NCBI RefSeq assembly: GCF_006912135.1
Contig: NZ_VIRS01000009.1
Location: 124,001-188,000 of the forward strand
Length of the DNA stretch: 64,000 nt
Source of the DNA: Cryptosporangium phraense
GTDB taxonomy: Bacteria > Actinomycetota > Actinomycetes > Mycobacteriales > Cryptosporangiaceae
Direction: 5' to 3'
Position 1 is the stretch's first letter. Every line of letters starts with the position of its first letter. This document shows positions 43,341-53,028 of the stretch, piece after piece. The notes under the pieces are model-generated. The model searched no databases. It was not told where the DNA came from and saw nothing but the letters and a program-made list of their open reading frames with translations. A program made the translations under genes and the position numbers.

Positions 43341-44054
43341 GTGCGCCGGGGATTTTGGCTTCGTTTCGCGGAGGTCATCCTTCGACCCCTGCTTCTCCTG
43401 TTCACCAAGCGGACGTGGCTCGGGTACGAGAACGTCCCGGCCACCGGGCCGGCGATCTTCGTCGCGAACCACACCTCGTTGGCCGACCCGCTGGTCATCG
43501 CCCACTTCCTGTACGACCGGCCGCGCGAGATGCGGGTGCTGGTGAAGTCGAGCCTGTTCTCGGTGCCGCTGGTCGGCACCGTGCTCCGGTCGTCCGGCCA
43601 GATCCCGGTGTACCGGAAGACCCGTAACGCGGGCGAGGCGCTGCAGACCGCCGCCGCCCGCATCCGCGCCGGGGAAGCCCCGCTGATCTATCCGGAGGGC
43701 ACCGTCACCCGCGACCCCGATCTGTGGCCGATGCAGGGCAAGACCGGCGCGGCCCGGCTGTTCCTGGACACCGGGGCCCCGGTGATCCCGATCGTGCAGT
43801 GGGGCGCGCACGCGCTGCACGACTACCGCAACGGGAAGATCCGGCTCCGGCCGCGCACCCCGGTCACCGTGTCGGCGGGCCCGCCGGTCGACCTGTCCGC
43901 GTACGAGGGCGCGCCGCCGAGCGGCGCGGTACTGAAGGAGATCACCGACGTGATCATGCGGCGGTTGCGGGACGACCTGGCCGAAGTCCGCGGCGAACCG
44001 GCGCCGACCGGCCCGCTGTACGACCCCGAGGCCGCCCAGGGTCTGGCCCAGTGA
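43341..44054 (+). CDS. plsC: 1-acyl-sn-glycerol-3-phosphate acyltransferase
   Basis: A protein of 237 aa. The acyltransferase HX4D motif is NHTSLAD (His44, Asp49); the glycerol-phosphate motif YPEGTVTRD and the block [14 protein letters not shown] are present. It converts lysophosphatidate to phosphatidate at the membrane; an N-terminal hydrophobic patch ([11 protein letters not shown]) supports this. GTG at 43341 with GAGGAGG upstream. It overlaps gpsA by 4 bases, linking two steps of glycerophospholipid synthesis. Confidence 0.92.
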   Translation: MRRGFWLRFAEVILRPLLLLFTKRTWLGYENVPATGPAIFVANHTSLADPLVIAHFLYDRPREMRVLVKSSLFSVPLVGTVLRSSGQIPVYRKTRNAGEALQTAAARIRAGEAPLIYPEGTVTRDPDLWPMQGKTGAARLFLDTGAPVIPIVQWGAHALHDYRNGKIRLRPRTPVTVSAGPPVDLSAYEGAPPSGAVLKEITDVIMRRLRDDLAEVRGEPAPTGPLYDPEAAQGLAQ

Positions 44055-45067
44055 GCGCGGACGCGGTGCGGGCCGCGGTCCTCGGCGCCGGGTCGTGGGG
44101 CACCGCGTACGGCAAGGTGCTGGCCGACGCCGGGTGCGAGGTGAAGGTCTGGGCCCGCCGCCCCGAGCTGGCCGAGTCGCTCAACGCGACCCGGGAGAAC
44201 GGCGACTACCTGCCCGGCGTCCGGCTGCCCGACCGGCTCACCGCCACCGCCGACCACGAGGAGGCGCTGTCCGGCGCCGACCTGGTGATCCTCGCGGTCC
44301 CCTCGCAGTCGCTCCGGGCCAACCTGGAGCACTGGGTCGACGCCCTGGGCGACGACTCGACGCTGGTCAGCCTGGCCAAGGGCGTCGAGCTCGGCACGCA
44401 CAAGCGGATGACCGAGGTGATCGTCGAGGTCACCGGGGTGCCGGCGGGCCGGGTCGCGGTGGTGTCGGGGCCGAACCTGGCCAAGGAGATCGCGTCCGAG
44501 CAGCCGGCCGCGACCGTCGTCGCGTCGACCGACACGGCCCGGGCCGAGCTGCTGCAGCGGGCGTCGACGACGTGGTACCTGCGGCCGTACACGAACTCCG
44601 ACGTCGTCGGGTGCGAGCTCGGCGGCGCGGTGAAGAACGTCATCGCGCTGGCCGCCGGGATGGCCGAGGGGATGGGGTTCGGCGACAACACCAAGGCCTC
44701 GCTGATCACCCGCGGGCTGGCCGAGACCGCGCGGCTCGGCGTCGCGCTCGGGGCCGACCCGCTGACGTTCGCCGGGCTGGCCGGGCTCGGCGACCTGGTC
44801 GCGACCTGCACGTCCCCGCTCTCCCGCAACCGGACGCTGGGCGAGCGGCTGGGCCGGGGCGAGACGCTCGAGCAGGCGGTGGCGCACACCAAGCAGACCG
44901 CCGAGGGCGTGAAGTCGTGCCTGTCGATCTCCGAGCTGGCCGCCGCGGCCGGGGTGGAGATGCCGATCACCGAGCAGGTCGTGCAGGTGTGCCACGAGGG
45001 CATCGCGCCCGCCGTCGCCATGAAGTACCTGATGCGACGCGAGCCGAAGCCGGAGCGCCGGTCGTGA
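44051..45067 (+). CDS. gpsA: Glycerol-3-phosphate dehydrogenase [NAD(P)+]
   Basis: A protein of 338 aa that reduces dihydroxyacetone phosphate to sn-glycerol-3-phosphate for phospholipids. Rossmann motif GAGSWGT at 12-18, [11 protein letters not shown], the catalytic-Lys region [35 protein letters not shown] and [14 protein letters not shown] are diagnostic. GTG start, overlapping plsC by 4 bases and its stop overlapping the next gene by 4 bases (GTGA). Confidence 0.96.
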   Translation: MSADAVRAAVLGAGSWGTAYGKVLADAGCEVKVWARRPELAESLNATRENGDYLPGVRLPDRLTATADHEEALSGADLVILAVPSQSLRANLEHWVDALGDDSTLVSLAKGVELGTHKRMTEVIVEVTGVPAGRVAVVSGPNLAKEIASEQPAATVVASTDTARAELLQRASTTWYLRPYTNSDVVGCELGGAVKNVIALAAGMAEGMGFGDNTKASLITRGLAETARLGVALGADPLTFAGLAGLGDLVATCTSPLSRNRTLGERLGRGETLEQAVAHTKQTAEGVKSCLSISELAAAAGVEMPITEQVVQVCHEGIAPAVAMKYLMRREPKPERRS

Positions 45068-46173
45068 GCGTCCCCGGCGACGGAACGCTCGCGTCGCACG
45101 CCGGAGAGCGGGACGCGGTGGCGGGGGAGCCGGCCCGGCCCGGGCCGGTGCTGTCCTCGATCTTCCACCTCGGGCCCGGGGCCAGCGACAGCTACGGCCG
45201 GGCCGACAACCCGACCTACCGCGACCTCGAGCGGGCGATCGGCGAGCTCGAGGGCGGTGGCGTCTACACGACCGCGTTCGCGTCCGGCATGGCGGCGATC
45301 TCCGCGGTCCTGTTCGGACTGCTGACGGCCGGCGACACGGTCGTGATCCCGTCGGACGGCTACTACGCGACCCGGCCGCTGGCCCTCGACCGGTTGGACG
45401 CGCTCGGCGTGACCGTCCGGCAGGCGCCGACCCCCGGGCCGTACTCGCTCGACGGCGCGGCCCTGGTGCTGCTGGAGACGCCCAGCAACCCCGGTATGGA
45501 CGTCTGCGACCTGGCCGCCGTCTGTGCCGAGGCCCACGCGGCCGGTGCGCTGGTCGCGGTCGACAACACCACGGCGACGCCCCTCGGGCAACGTCCGCTC
45601 GACTTCGGCGCCGACCTGGTGCTGGCCAGCGACACCAAGGCGCTCTCCGGGCACGGTGATCTGCTGATCGGCCACGTCAGCACCCGGGACGAAGCGCTCG
45701 CCGGGCGGATCCGGCAGTGGCGGTCGTGGACCGGCGCGATCCCCGGGCCGTTCGAGGCCTGGCTGGCGCTGCGGTCGCTGGCGACGCTGGATCTGCGTCT
45801 CGAGCGGCAGGCGTCGAACGCGTTGGCGGTGGCGTCGCTGCTGGCCGCGCGGCCCGAGGTGTCCGCGGTGCGCTACCCAGGGCTTCCGGACGACCCCGCC
45901 CATCCGGTCGCGTCGAAGCAGATGCGCCGGTTCGGGGGCGTGCTCTCGGCCGTGCTGCCCGATGCGGCGTTCGTCGAGCGGATGCTGGCCGCGTCCCGGC
46001 TCGCCGCCGCGGTGACGAGCTTCGGGGACGTCCGCACCGGCATCGATCGGCGGGCGCAGTGGGGCGGTGACGTCGTTCCGGAGGGATTCGTCCGGATCTC
46101 TTGTGGAATCGAGGACACGGCCGATCTGGTGGCCGACCTCACGGTCGCCTTGGACGCCGCTCTCGCCGGGTGA
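45064..46173 (+). CDS. Cystathionine gamma-lyase/synthase-family PLP enzyme
   Basis: A protein of 369 aa, of the Cys/Met metabolism family. The PLP lysine is Lys192 in [11 protein letters not shown], and [36 protein letters not shown] and [14 protein letters not shown] are typical. This group in actinobacteria is usually named cystathionine gamma-lyase; sequence alone does not separate lyase, synthase or methionine lyase. GTG start overlaps gpsA by 4 bases, an odd pairing of sulfur-amino-acid and lipid genes. In M. tuberculosis gpsA and ddl are adjacent without it, so it looks inserted. Confidence 0.87.
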   Translation: MSVPGDGTLASHAGERDAVAGEPARPGPVLSSIFHLGPGASDSYGRADNPTYRDLERAIGELEGGGVYTTAFASGMAAISAVLFGLLTAGDTVVIPSDGYYATRPLALDRLDALGVTVRQAPTPGPYSLDGAALVLLETPSNPGMDVCDLAAVCAEAHAAGALVAVDNTTATPLGQRPLDFGADLVLASDTKALSGHGDLLIGHVSTRDEALAGRIRQWRSWTGAIPGPFEAWLALRSLATLDLRLERQASNALAVASLLAARPEVSAVRYPGLPDDPAHPVASKQMRRFGGVLSAVLPDAAFVERMLAASRLAAAVTSFGDVRTGIDRRAQWGGDVVPEGFVRISCGIEDTADLVADLTVALDAALAG

Positions 46174-46206
46174 TACCGCTGGCGCCCGACCGGTAGGGTC
46201 TGCCGG

Positions 46207-47298
46207 GTGACGAGCAAGCTCCGCGTCGCCGTGGTCTTCGGCGGACGCAGTACCGAGCACGAAATCTCCTGCGTGAGCGGGGGAGCCGTGCTGGCCGGCC
46301 TCGACCGGGACGAGTTCGACGTGATCCCGGTCGGCATCACGCGAGAGGGCCGCTGGGTGCTGGCCCCCGACGACCCGGCCGCGCTGCGCGCCTCCGGCCG
46401 GGAGCTACCCACGGTCAAGGACGGCGCCGACGTGGTGCTGCCCGGCGACCCGACCCGGGGCGGCCTGATCGTCGCCGAGCCGTCGCGCGGTGGCGAGGTG
46501 CTCGAAGGCGTCGACGTCGTGTTCCCGGTGCTGCACGGGCCGTACGGGGAAGACGGCACGATCCAGGGCCTGCTCGAGATGGCCGGGCTGCCGTACGTCG
46601 GGTCGGGCGTCTTCGCGTCGGCCGCGGCGATGGACAAGGAGTACACGAAGAAGCTGCTCGCGGCCGAGGGTCTGGCGGTCGGCGACTACGTGGTGCTCCG
46701 CGACGGCGGCTCGCTCTCCGACGAGCAGAAGAACCGCCTCGGGCTGCCGGTGTTCGTGAAGCCCGCCCGCGGCGGGTCGAGCATCGGCATCACCCGGGTC
46801 ACCGACTGGTCGCAGCTCGACGCGGCGCTCGACGCGGCGCGCGCCACCGACCCGAAGGTGCTGGTCGAGGCCGCGGTCGTCGGGCGCGAGGTCGAGTGCG
46901 GCGTGCTCGAGGGCGAGTTCGGCGGGCCGCCCGAGGCGTCGCTCCCGGCCGAGATCCGCCTGGTGAGCCCGGATCACGACTGGTACGACTTCGAGGCCAA
47001 GTACCTCGACGACGCCTGCGAGTTCGACATCCCGGCCGGCCTGCCGTCCGACGTGACGGCCGCGCTGCGGAACGCGGCCGGGCGGGCGTTCACGGCCCTC
47101 GGCTGTGCCGGGCTGGCTCGCGTCGACTTCTTCGTGACGCCCGACGGCGGGCTGATCGTCAACGAGATCAACACGATGCCGGGCTTCACGCCGATCTCGA
47201 TGTTCCCCCGCATGTGGGCCGAGACCGGTCTCCCGTTCGACAAGCTGGTCGGCCGCCTGGTGCGGACCGCGGTCGCCCGCGGCTCCGGGCTGCGCTGA
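46207..47298 (+). CDS. ddl: D-alanine--D-alanine ligase
   Basis: An ATP-grasp enzyme of 363 aa that makes the D-Ala-D-Ala end of peptidoglycan precursors. Seen: [71 protein letters not shown] (the Tyr associated with D-Ala rather than D-lactate specificity) and the metal-binding [11 protein letters not shown]. The sequence therefore suggests a vancomycin-sensitive type. GTG start at 46207. Convergent with the DUF3515 gene, 3 bases apart. Confidence 0.96.
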   Translation: MTSKLRVAVVFGGRSTEHEISCVSGGAVLAGLDRDEFDVIPVGITREGRWVLAPDDPAALRASGRELPTVKDGADVVLPGDPTRGGLIVAEPSRGGEVLEGVDVVFPVLHGPYGEDGTIQGLLEMAGLPYVGSGVFASAAAMDKEYTKKLLAAEGLAVGDYVVLRDGGSLSDEQKNRLGLPVFVKPARGGSSIGITRVTDWSQLDAALDAARATDPKVLVEAAVVGREVECGVLEGEFGGPPEASLPAEIRLVSPDHDWYDFEAKYLDDACEFDIPAGLPSDVTAALRNAAGRAFTALGCAGLARVDFFVTPDGGLIVNEINTMPGFTPISMFPRMWAETGLPFDKLVGRLVRTAVARGSGLR

Positions 47299-47301
47299 CG
47301 A

Positions 47302-47850
47302 CTACTTGGCGGCGGGGACGGAGTCGGTGATCGGCGCGCTCAGGGGGCCCACCAGCGACTGGGGCTGCCCGACGTTGTACGGGGCGGGCAGCCGGACGTC
47401 GATCGCCACGCTGAGGTTCAGCGCGCGCAGCCAGGTCACCTTGTTCCCCTCGGTGACCAGCCAGGACACGCCGTTGATGGTGAGCACCTGGCCGGCGCTG
47501 CCGGCCGTCGTCGCCGGCTTGCCGACGCCGCAGCGCAGCACGATCGCCGGGTCGCCCCAGACCGCGGCCCGCTCGACCGCCGACTTCGGGTTCACCGGGC
47601 GGCTGGCGTGCTCGCCCAGCGTCGTAGGCAGGTTCGCGAGCAGCGCCCGGCAGACGGTCTCGGTCTGCTCGGTCACCGTCGTGTCGGAACTCAGATCGAC
47701 GGTGACCGGGCCGGTCGCGGCCGGCTCGTCGTCGTCGGCGAACCCGCCCGACAGCCAGAACCAGCCCAGACCGGCGAGCAGCGCCAGCGGCAACGCGATG
47801 AGCGTCGCGGTGACCGCGGCCCGGCTTCGCTCGGAGGTAGCGGTGGCCAT
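47302..47850 (-). CDS. DUF3515 family exported/membrane protein
   Basis: A protein of 182 aa. One N-terminal membrane segment or signal anchor (ATLIALPLALLAGLGWFWLSG), then an extracytoplasmic domain with two Cys (TVCRALLANLP, IVLRCGVGKP) that could form a disulfide, and the conserved WGDPAIVLRCG and VSWLV..WLRALNLSVAIDVRLP. Matches DUF3515, found beside ddl and thiL in actinobacteria (Rv2980, recalled). Function unknown; conserved location next to ddl suggests the cell envelope. Its start is followed upstream by the AsnC-like gene, 2 bases away. Confidence 0.86.
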   Translation of the reverse strand: MATATSERSRAAVTATLIALPLALLAGLGWFWLSGGFADDDEPAATGPVTVDLSSDTTVTEQTETVCRALLANLPTTLGEHASRPVNPKSAVERAAVWGDPAIVLRCGVGKPATTAGSAGQVLTINGVSWLVTEGNKVTWLRALNLSVAIDVRLPAPYNVGQPQSLVGPLSAPITDSVPAAK

Positions 47851-47852
47851 CG

Positions 47853-48086
47853 TCAGAGATGCACGACCGAGCAGGTCAGCGTGCGCGTGATGCCGGCGAC
47901 GCTCTGCACCTTGCTGACGACCAGCGAACCCAGCTCGTCGACCGTGTCGGCCTGCGTCAGCACGATGACGTCGTACGGCCCGGTGACCGCGTCCACCTGG
48001 ACGACGCCGGGAAGGTCGCTGACCGTTGCGGCAACATCCCGGGCCTTGCCGACCTCGGTCTGGATGAGGATGTATGCCTGGACCAC
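47853..48086 (-). CDS. Stand-alone Lrp/AsnC ligand-binding (RAM) domain protein
   Basis: A protein of 77 aa. VQAYILIQTEVGKARDVAATVSDLPGV and YDVIVLTQADTVDELGSLV are the AsnC_trans_reg fold without any DNA-binding HTH. Such proteins bind amino acids and oligomerise, but their target is unknown. The GTG at 48086 is used because AGGGAG lies 7 bases before it; two earlier in-frame starts exist. It is divergent from thiL and followed by the DUF3515 gene. Confidence 0.85.
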   Translation of the reverse strand: MVQAYILIQTEVGKARDVAATVSDLPGVVQVDAVTGPYDVIVLTQADTVDELGSLVVSKVQSVAGITRTLTCSVVHL

Positions 48087-48218
48087 GGACACGCTCCCTG
48101 TAAGGCCGTTCGACACCGTCCGTGCCGGAACGACGGATGGTAGGACGGGTGCACGCTACCGCAGGCTGCGGCAGCTCACGGCGGGGGCGGGCATCCGGGT
48201 GAGTGAGGGGTGGGCGCG

Positions 48219-49157
48219 GTGACCGTGTCGGACATCGGGGAGGCCGGACTCCTGGAGCGGGTGTTCCCCCGGCTGCCGGAGAGCCGGGTGACGCTGCTGG
48301 GGCCGGGCGACGACGCGGCGCTGGTGGCGGTCCGCGGCGGCCGGGTCGTGGCGACCACCGACGTCTTGGTCGAAGGCCGGCACTTTCGGCAGGACTGGTC
48401 GTCGCCGCGGGACGTCGGACGCAAGGCCGCGGCCCAGAACCTGGCCGACGTCGCCGCGATGGGCGGCATCGGGACCGCGCTGCTGATCGGTCTGGCGCTG
48501 CCCGGCGACACCGAGACGGCCTGGGTCGACGCGTTCTACGACGGCCTGCGCGAGGAGTGCGAGCTGGTCGGCGCCGGTGTCGTCGGCGGCGATCTGGTGC
48601 GGACCGACCACGGCATCACGATCGCGGTGACCGCGCTCGGCTCGATGCGCGGCCGCGAGCCGGTCACCCGGTCGGGCGCGAAGCCGGGGGACGTCGTCGC
48701 GATCGCCGGGCGGGTGGGCTGGTCGGCGGCCGGGCTGGCGGTGCTCTCCCGGGGCTTTCGCACCCCGCGGGCGCTCGTCGACGCGCACCGGTTCCCGGTC
48801 GTGCCCTACGCGGCCGGTCCGGCGGCGGCCGATCTCGGCGCGACCGCGATGTGTGACGTCAGCGACGGGCTCGTCGCCGACCTGCGGGCGATCGCGGTCG
48901 CCAGCGGCGTCTCGATCGAGATCACGACCGACGTGCTCGAGGTGACGCCACAGATGCGTGACGCGGCGACCGCGCTCGGTGTCGACCCGGTGCGCTGGCT
49001 GCTGGATGGGGGCGAGGATCACGCGTTGATCGCGTCGTTTCCCGCCGGAACCGAATTGCCCGCCCCATGGCTGACGCTCGGCCGGGTGGTGCGCGGTCGG
49101 GGCGTTTATGTCGACGGCCAGCCCAGCTCTGACCAGGGCTTCGATCACTTCCGCTGA
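48219..49157 (+). CDS. thiL: Thiamine-monophosphate kinase
   Basis: A protein of 312 aa that phosphorylates thiamine monophosphate to the diphosphate cofactor needed by IlvB, among others. Seen: LLGPGDDAALV, TTDVLVEGRHFRQDWSSPRDVGRKAAAQNLADVAAMG, GGDLVRTD, CDVSDGLVADLRAIA and DGGEDHALIASFP, all standard for the AIR-synthase-like fold. GTG at 48219 is chosen because GAGGGG (48205-48210) precedes it by 8 bases; GTG 48210 would overlap that site. Confidence 0.93.
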   Translation: MTVSDIGEAGLLERVFPRLPESRVTLLGPGDDAALVAVRGGRVVATTDVLVEGRHFRQDWSSPRDVGRKAAAQNLADVAAMGGIGTALLIGLALPGDTETAWVDAFYDGLREECELVGAGVVGGDLVRTDHGITIAVTALGSMRGREPVTRSGAKPGDVVAIAGRVGWSAAGLAVLSRGFRTPRALVDAHRFPVVPYAAGPAAADLGATAMCDVSDGLVADLRAIAVASGVSIEITTDVLEVTPQMRDAATALGVDPVRWLLDGGEDHALIASFPAGTELPAPWLTLGRVVRGRGVYVDGQPSSDQGFDHFR

Positions 49158-49350
49158 GTTCGCCCCACCCCTCGCGTGACCTTCGTCTCAAGAGACCGCT
49201 ATGGTCGCCGATGGGTAATTTGGGCGTTTTTGTGTTCTGGGGTTGGTGGAGGCTTGCGTCGAAGTCGGCGTTTCGTCCGCTGGACCCGGGGCTAATCCGG
49301 CCCAAGGGGCGATGGCAGCGATCGGCGATGGACGAGGGGCAGGGTGGACT

Positions 49351-50493
49351 GTGACGGCGATCGAGACCTCCTCCGCGCCAGCTCTCGTCCTCGATGGTCG
49401 CTACGAAATCGATGAACGCCTCGGTGGTGGCGGCGCCTCGGACGTGTTCCGGGCCCGTGATCTCAGACTGGGGCGCCAGGTCGCGGTGAAGCAGTTCCGG
49501 CACCGCGCCGGCGCACACTCCGACCGCCGCTGCGGCGACGAGGCCCGGCTGCTGGCCACGCTGAGCCACCCCGGGCTGGTCGCCCTCTACGACGCCGGCT
49601 GGCACGACGACCGCGAATACCTGGTGTTGCAGCTGGTCGAGGGCCGGACGCTCAGCCGGCGGATCGCGGCCGGGGCACTGGAGCCGCGGGACGTCGTCCG
49701 GATCGGGGCCGTTCTGGCCGACGTGCTGCACCACGTGCACGCGCGCGGGATCGTGCACCGGGACGTGAAACCGTCGAACGTCCTATGCGGGGACGACGGC
49801 GGGGTGTTCCTGGCCGACTTCGGGATCTCCCATCCCACCGGCGCGGAGGAGAGCGACGGGTCGGGCGTGGTCGTAGGTACCGCGCCGTACCTGGCGCCGG
49901 AGCAGATCCAGGGCGGCCCGGTCGGGCCGCCCTGCGACGTCTATGCGCTCGGGTTGGTGCTGCTGGAGTGCCTGACCGGCAAGCGGGAGTACCCCGGCGG
50001 CCAGCTCGAGGCCGCGATGGCCCGGCTGCACCGCGAGCCGGTGGTCCCCGACCACACGCCGGCGCCGCTGGGCCGGCTGATCCGGGCGATGACCGCGCTC
50101 GACCCGTCGGCCCGTCCGACCGCGCTGCAGTGCCGCAAGCAGCTCGCCGTCCACGACATGCACGTTGTGGCGGCCGCTCCGGCGACGTCGGCCACCGTTC
50201 CGGCGGCTCCGGCCGCGGTCGAGGAGCAGCGGCGCGACAGCGCCGACCTGCCCACCGCCGAGGTGGTCCTCGCCGTCGAGAACGCTCCGGCGGACGTAGC
50301 GGACGTAGCGGCAGACGCGGACGTTCCGGTTGACACGGACGTAGCGGCGGAAACGCCGTCGGAGCCGGTCGCGGAGGAGCAGGCGCGGCCGCGGCGCAGT
50401 ACCGGTGCGCACCGGCGGCGGCGCGGGGCCAGCATCGGGTCCGCGCTCTGGTCGCCGCGACGGGCCGGGGCCCCGGAGGCCCGGGCGAGCTAG
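49351..50493 (+). CDS. Serine/threonine protein kinase without membrane anchor
   Basis: A protein of 380 aa. Residues 15-280 form a Hanks-type kinase: glycine loop LGGGGASDVF (24-33), catalytic Lys47 in VAVKQF, HRDVKPSN (136-143), DFG at 156-158, and TAPYLAPEQ. The rest is a low-complexity Ala/Val/Asp/Glu tail ending in a basic RRSTGAHRRRRGAS segment. No transmembrane helix or PASTA domain is seen, so it is cytoplasmic or peripheral. The GTG at 49351 is used; a longer frame reaches 49243 without a better site. It lies between thiL and rpmB, where mycobacteria (recalled) have no kinase. Targets unknown. Confidence 0.9.
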   Translation: MTAIETSSAPALVLDGRYEIDERLGGGGASDVFRARDLRLGRQVAVKQFRHRAGAHSDRRCGDEARLLATLSHPGLVALYDAGWHDDREYLVLQLVEGRTLSRRIAAGALEPRDVVRIGAVLADVLHHVHARGIVHRDVKPSNVLCGDDGGVFLADFGISHPTGAEESDGSGVVVGTAPYLAPEQIQGGPVGPPCDVYALGLVLLECLTGKREYPGGQLEAAMARLHREPVVPDHTPAPLGRLIRAMTALDPSARPTALQCRKQLAVHDMHVVAAAPATSATVPAAPAAVEEQRRDSADLPTAEVVLAVENAPADVADVAADADVPVDTDVAAETPSEPVAEEQARPRRSTGAHRRRRGASIGSALWSPRRAGAPEARAS

Positions 50494-50542
50494 AAGTTCG
50501 CGCTCGAGTGGCACCACCCGATCGGTGTGGCACCGTGGACGG

Positions 50543-51043
50543 GTGACCTTCGCCGCCACTTCCGTCAGCCTCCGACCCGCGAGCTACGACTCGCCCGAGG
50601 CGTCGTTATTGATCGCGGCCGTGCAGGACGAGTACCTGACCCGGTACGGCGGCCACGACGAGACGCCGGTCGACCCGCTGGAGTTCGCGCCACCGCGTGG
50701 CCGGTTCGTGATCGCCCGGGTTCACGACACGCCGGTCGGCTGCGGCGGCTGGCGCGACCACGCCCCGCCCGGCGATGGCTCCCGTACGGCGGAGATCCGT
50801 ACGGCGGAGATCAAGCGGATGTTCGTGAGCGCGGAGGCCCGTCGCCGGGGCATCGCCCGGATGATCCTCGCGGACCTGGAACGCACGGCGGCCGAGGCCG
50901 GCTACGAGCGGGTGATCCTGGAGACCGGTGACCAGCAGCCCGAGTCGGTGGCGCTGTACCGGGCGGCCGGGTACGCGGCCACGGCGCCGTTCGGTCACTA
51001 CGCGGCGGACGCGGGGTCGATGTACTTCGCGAAAATGCTGTGA
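50543..51043 (+). CDS. GNAT-family N-acetyltransferase
   Basis: A protein of 166 aa. Motif A for acetyl-CoA is RMFVSAEARRRGIARMILADLE, followed by AGYERVILETGDQQPESVALYRAAGY and the terminal MYFAKML. The substrate is unknown. A perfect 15-base tandem duplication (50783-50812) gives the doubled peptide RTAEIRTAEIK just before motif A. GTG start at 50543; the ribosome site is weak. A terminator follows. Confidence 0.88.
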   Translation: MTFAATSVSLRPASYDSPEASLLIAAVQDEYLTRYGGHDETPVDPLEFAPPRGRFVIARVHDTPVGCGGWRDHAPPGDGSRTAEIRTAEIKRMFVSAEARRRGIARMILADLERTAAEAGYERVILETGDQQPESVALYRAAGYAATAPFGHYAADAGSMYFAKML

Positions 51044-51052
51044 AGACAGCAA

Positions 51053-51083
51053 AAAACGCGTAGCCGCGAGGGCTACGCGTTTT
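51053..51083. terminator. Bidirectional terminator between GNAT gene and rpmB
   Basis: AAAACGCGTAGCC (51053-51065) and GGCTACGCGTTTT (51071-51083) form a perfect 13-bp stem around GCGAG with A's on one side and T's on the other, so it works for both converging genes. Confidence 0.88.
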
Positions 51084-51095
51084 CGGCGGACGGTC

Positions 51096-51287
51096 TCAGC
51101 CGCGAACGACCTTGCCGGCCTTGATGCACGAGGTGCAGACCTGCTTGCGCACGGTCGTGCCGCCACCGGCCGGGACCCGGACGGTCTGGATGTTCGGGTT
51201 CCACCGGCGGTGGGTGCGCCGGTGGGAGTGGGAGACCGACATGCCGAAGCCCGGCCCCTTGCCACAGACGTCGCACACGCTCGCCAC
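51096..51287 (-). CDS. rpmB: 50S ribosomal protein L28 (zinc-binding form)
   Basis: A protein of 63 aa. ASVCDVCGKGPGFGMSVSHSHRRTHRRWNPNIQ is the L28 core. The cysteine pairs CDVC and CTSC make it the zinc-ribbon (C+) form; many actinobacteria also carry a cysteine-free copy induced by zinc starvation. GTG at 51287 with CAGGAG upstream. It is divergent from the DAK2 gene, a conserved neighbour pair. Confidence 0.96.
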   Translation of the reverse strand: MASVCDVCGKGPGFGMSVSHSHRRTHRRWNPNIQTVRVPAGGGTTVRKQVCTSCIKAGKVVRG

Positions 51288-51418
51288 GGAAACACTCCTG
51301 CAGTAGTTGGTCTGTTCAGCCCACGCAGAATCGGGGCACTGAGACAGCCTACCTAGTCGACCCAGCGGCGCCAAACCGGGAGCCGTGCGCGACCATACGT
51401 CCTGACGGAGGGGGTGGC

Positions 51419-52954
51419 GTGCTCGACAGCCTCGACGCCGGAGCGGTCCGGCGCTGGTGCGCGGGAACGCTGTCGGCGTTGCGCCGCAGCCAGCGGGAGA
51501 TCGACGCGTTGAACGTCTTCCCGGTCGCCGACTCGGACACCGGGACGAACCTGGTCCTGACCCTGCAGGCCGCGGTGGACGCACTGCCGGACACGGGCGG
51601 TCCGCGGGAGGTCTGGGCGGCGATGGCCCGCGGAGCGCTGCTGGGGGCCCGGGGCAACTCCGGGATGATCCTGTCGCAGCTGCTGGCCGGGGCCGCAGCC
51701 GCGCTGCCGTCCGACCGGCCGGTGGGCGGGCGGGCGCTGGCCACCGCGCTGACCGCGGCCGTCGACGCCGGGTACTCGGCGGTCGCGCAGCCGGTGGAGG
51801 GCACCGTGCTCTCGGTCGCCGGTGCGGCGGCCCGGGCCGCGACCGAGGTCGACACCGACGCGTTGCCGACGGTCAGCGCGGCCGCGCTGGAGGCCGCCCG
51901 GCGGGCGCTGGAGAGCACTCCGGCCCAGCTCGCCGCGATGGGCCTGCCCGGGGTCGTGGACGCCGGTGGCCGGGGCCTGGTCGTGATGCTGGACGTGCTG
52001 GACACGGTCGTGCGGGGCGCGGTCGTCGACCTGGCCGCACCGGAGCCGGAGCCGGTCCCGGCGGCCGGCGTGCAGGAGGGGTGGGAGATCCAGTACCTGC
52101 TCGCCTCGCGGGAACCCGACGTTCCCGGCCTCGCCAAGCGGCTGAGCGAGATCGGCGACTCGGTGGTCGTCGCATACGTGGAACCCTCGCTCTGGTCGGT
52201 GCACGTCCACGCCGACGACATCGGGGCCGCGCTGGAGGCCGGGCTCGAGCTCGGGCGGCCGCACCAGGTCGCGGTGACGCCGCTGATCGCCCGGGTGCGT
52301 ACCGCGTCGGCGTCGGGCCGGGCGATCGTGGCGGTGGTGCCCGGCGCCGGCCTGGCCGCGGTGTTCGCGGCTGCGGGCGCCGTCCCGGTGGAGGGCGCGC
52401 CGCGGAGCGACGAGCTGCTCTCGGCGATCGAGCGGATGGGCGCGGACGAGGTCGTCCTGCTGCCGAACTCCGACGCGCACGTCCCGGTGGCCGAGGAAGC
52501 GGCGGCCGCGGCCGGTGCGACGGTCTCGGTGCTGCACACCCGGTCGGTCGTGCAGGGCATCGCCGCGCTCGCGGTGGCCGACCGGGCCCGGTCGTTCCGG
52601 GACGACGTGGTCGCGATGGCCGAGGCGGCGGCCGCGACGCGCTGGGCCGAGGTCGTGATCGCGGACGAGGCCGGGCTGACGATGGCCGGGCCGTGCCGGG
52701 TCGGCGACGTGCTCGGGCTGGTCGACGGCGACGTCGCGGCGATCGGCGTCGCGGTGCCCGACGTGGTGACGAACGTCCTCGACCGGCTGCTCAACGCGGG
52801 CGGCGAGCTGGTGACCGTGGTTCTCGGGGCGGCCGCCGGCCCGTCGCTCGAGGCTTTCGTCCAGGCGCACCTGCACACGCACTGGCCGTTCTGCGAGGTG
52901 CACGTGATCGACGGCGGCCAGCCACGGGCGGTCGTCGTCATCGGGGTGGAGTGA
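51419..52954 (+). CDS. DAK2 (DhaL) domain protein, FakA/YloV-like
   Basis: A protein of 511 aa. The N-terminal DhaL domain has ALNVFPVADSDTGTNLVLTLQ (metal Asp38, Asp40), ALLGARGNSGMILSQLLAG and GLPGVVDAGGRGLVVML; the C-terminal half is the FakA-type domain (EIQYLLASREPDVP, HVHADDIGAALEAGL). Relatives phosphorylate fatty acids bound to FakB (DegV) in Firmicutes; the actinobacterial homologue, always near recG, is uncharacterised. GTG at 51419 with a GGAGGGGG site. recG follows after 74 bases. Confidence 0.88.
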   Translation: MLDSLDAGAVRRWCAGTLSALRRSQREIDALNVFPVADSDTGTNLVLTLQAAVDALPDTGGPREVWAAMARGALLGARGNSGMILSQLLAGAAAALPSDRPVGGRALATALTAAVDAGYSAVAQPVEGTVLSVAGAAARAATEVDTDALPTVSAAALEAARRALESTPAQLAAMGLPGVVDAGGRGLVVMLDVLDTVVRGAVVDLAAPEPEPVPAAGVQEGWEIQYLLASREPDVPGLAKRLSEIGDSVVVAYVEPSLWSVHVHADDIGAALEAGLELGRPHQVAVTPLIARVRTASASGRAIVAVVPGAGLAAVFAAAGAVPVEGAPRSDELLSAIERMGADEVVLLPNSDAHVPVAEEAAAAAGATVSVLHTRSVVQGIAALAVADRARSFRDDVVAMAEAAAATRWAEVVIADEAGLTMAGPCRVGDVLGLVDGDVAAIGVAVPDVVTNVLDRLLNAGGELVTVVLGAAAGPSLEAFVQAHLHTHWPFCEVHVIDGGQPRAVVVIGVE

Positions 52955-53028
52955 GGTTGTCCGCCCCGGCGAATGTCAGAGCCACCTGGTAGGAGTTGAC
53001 CCGCCGGAACCGTCTGGAGGTGACATCG

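Noticed and set aside
49187-49198. GTCTC-AA-GAGAC palindrome after thiL as an operator or terminator
   Set aside because: Only a 5-base stem with no T-run and no clear link to the kinase promoter; too short to support.
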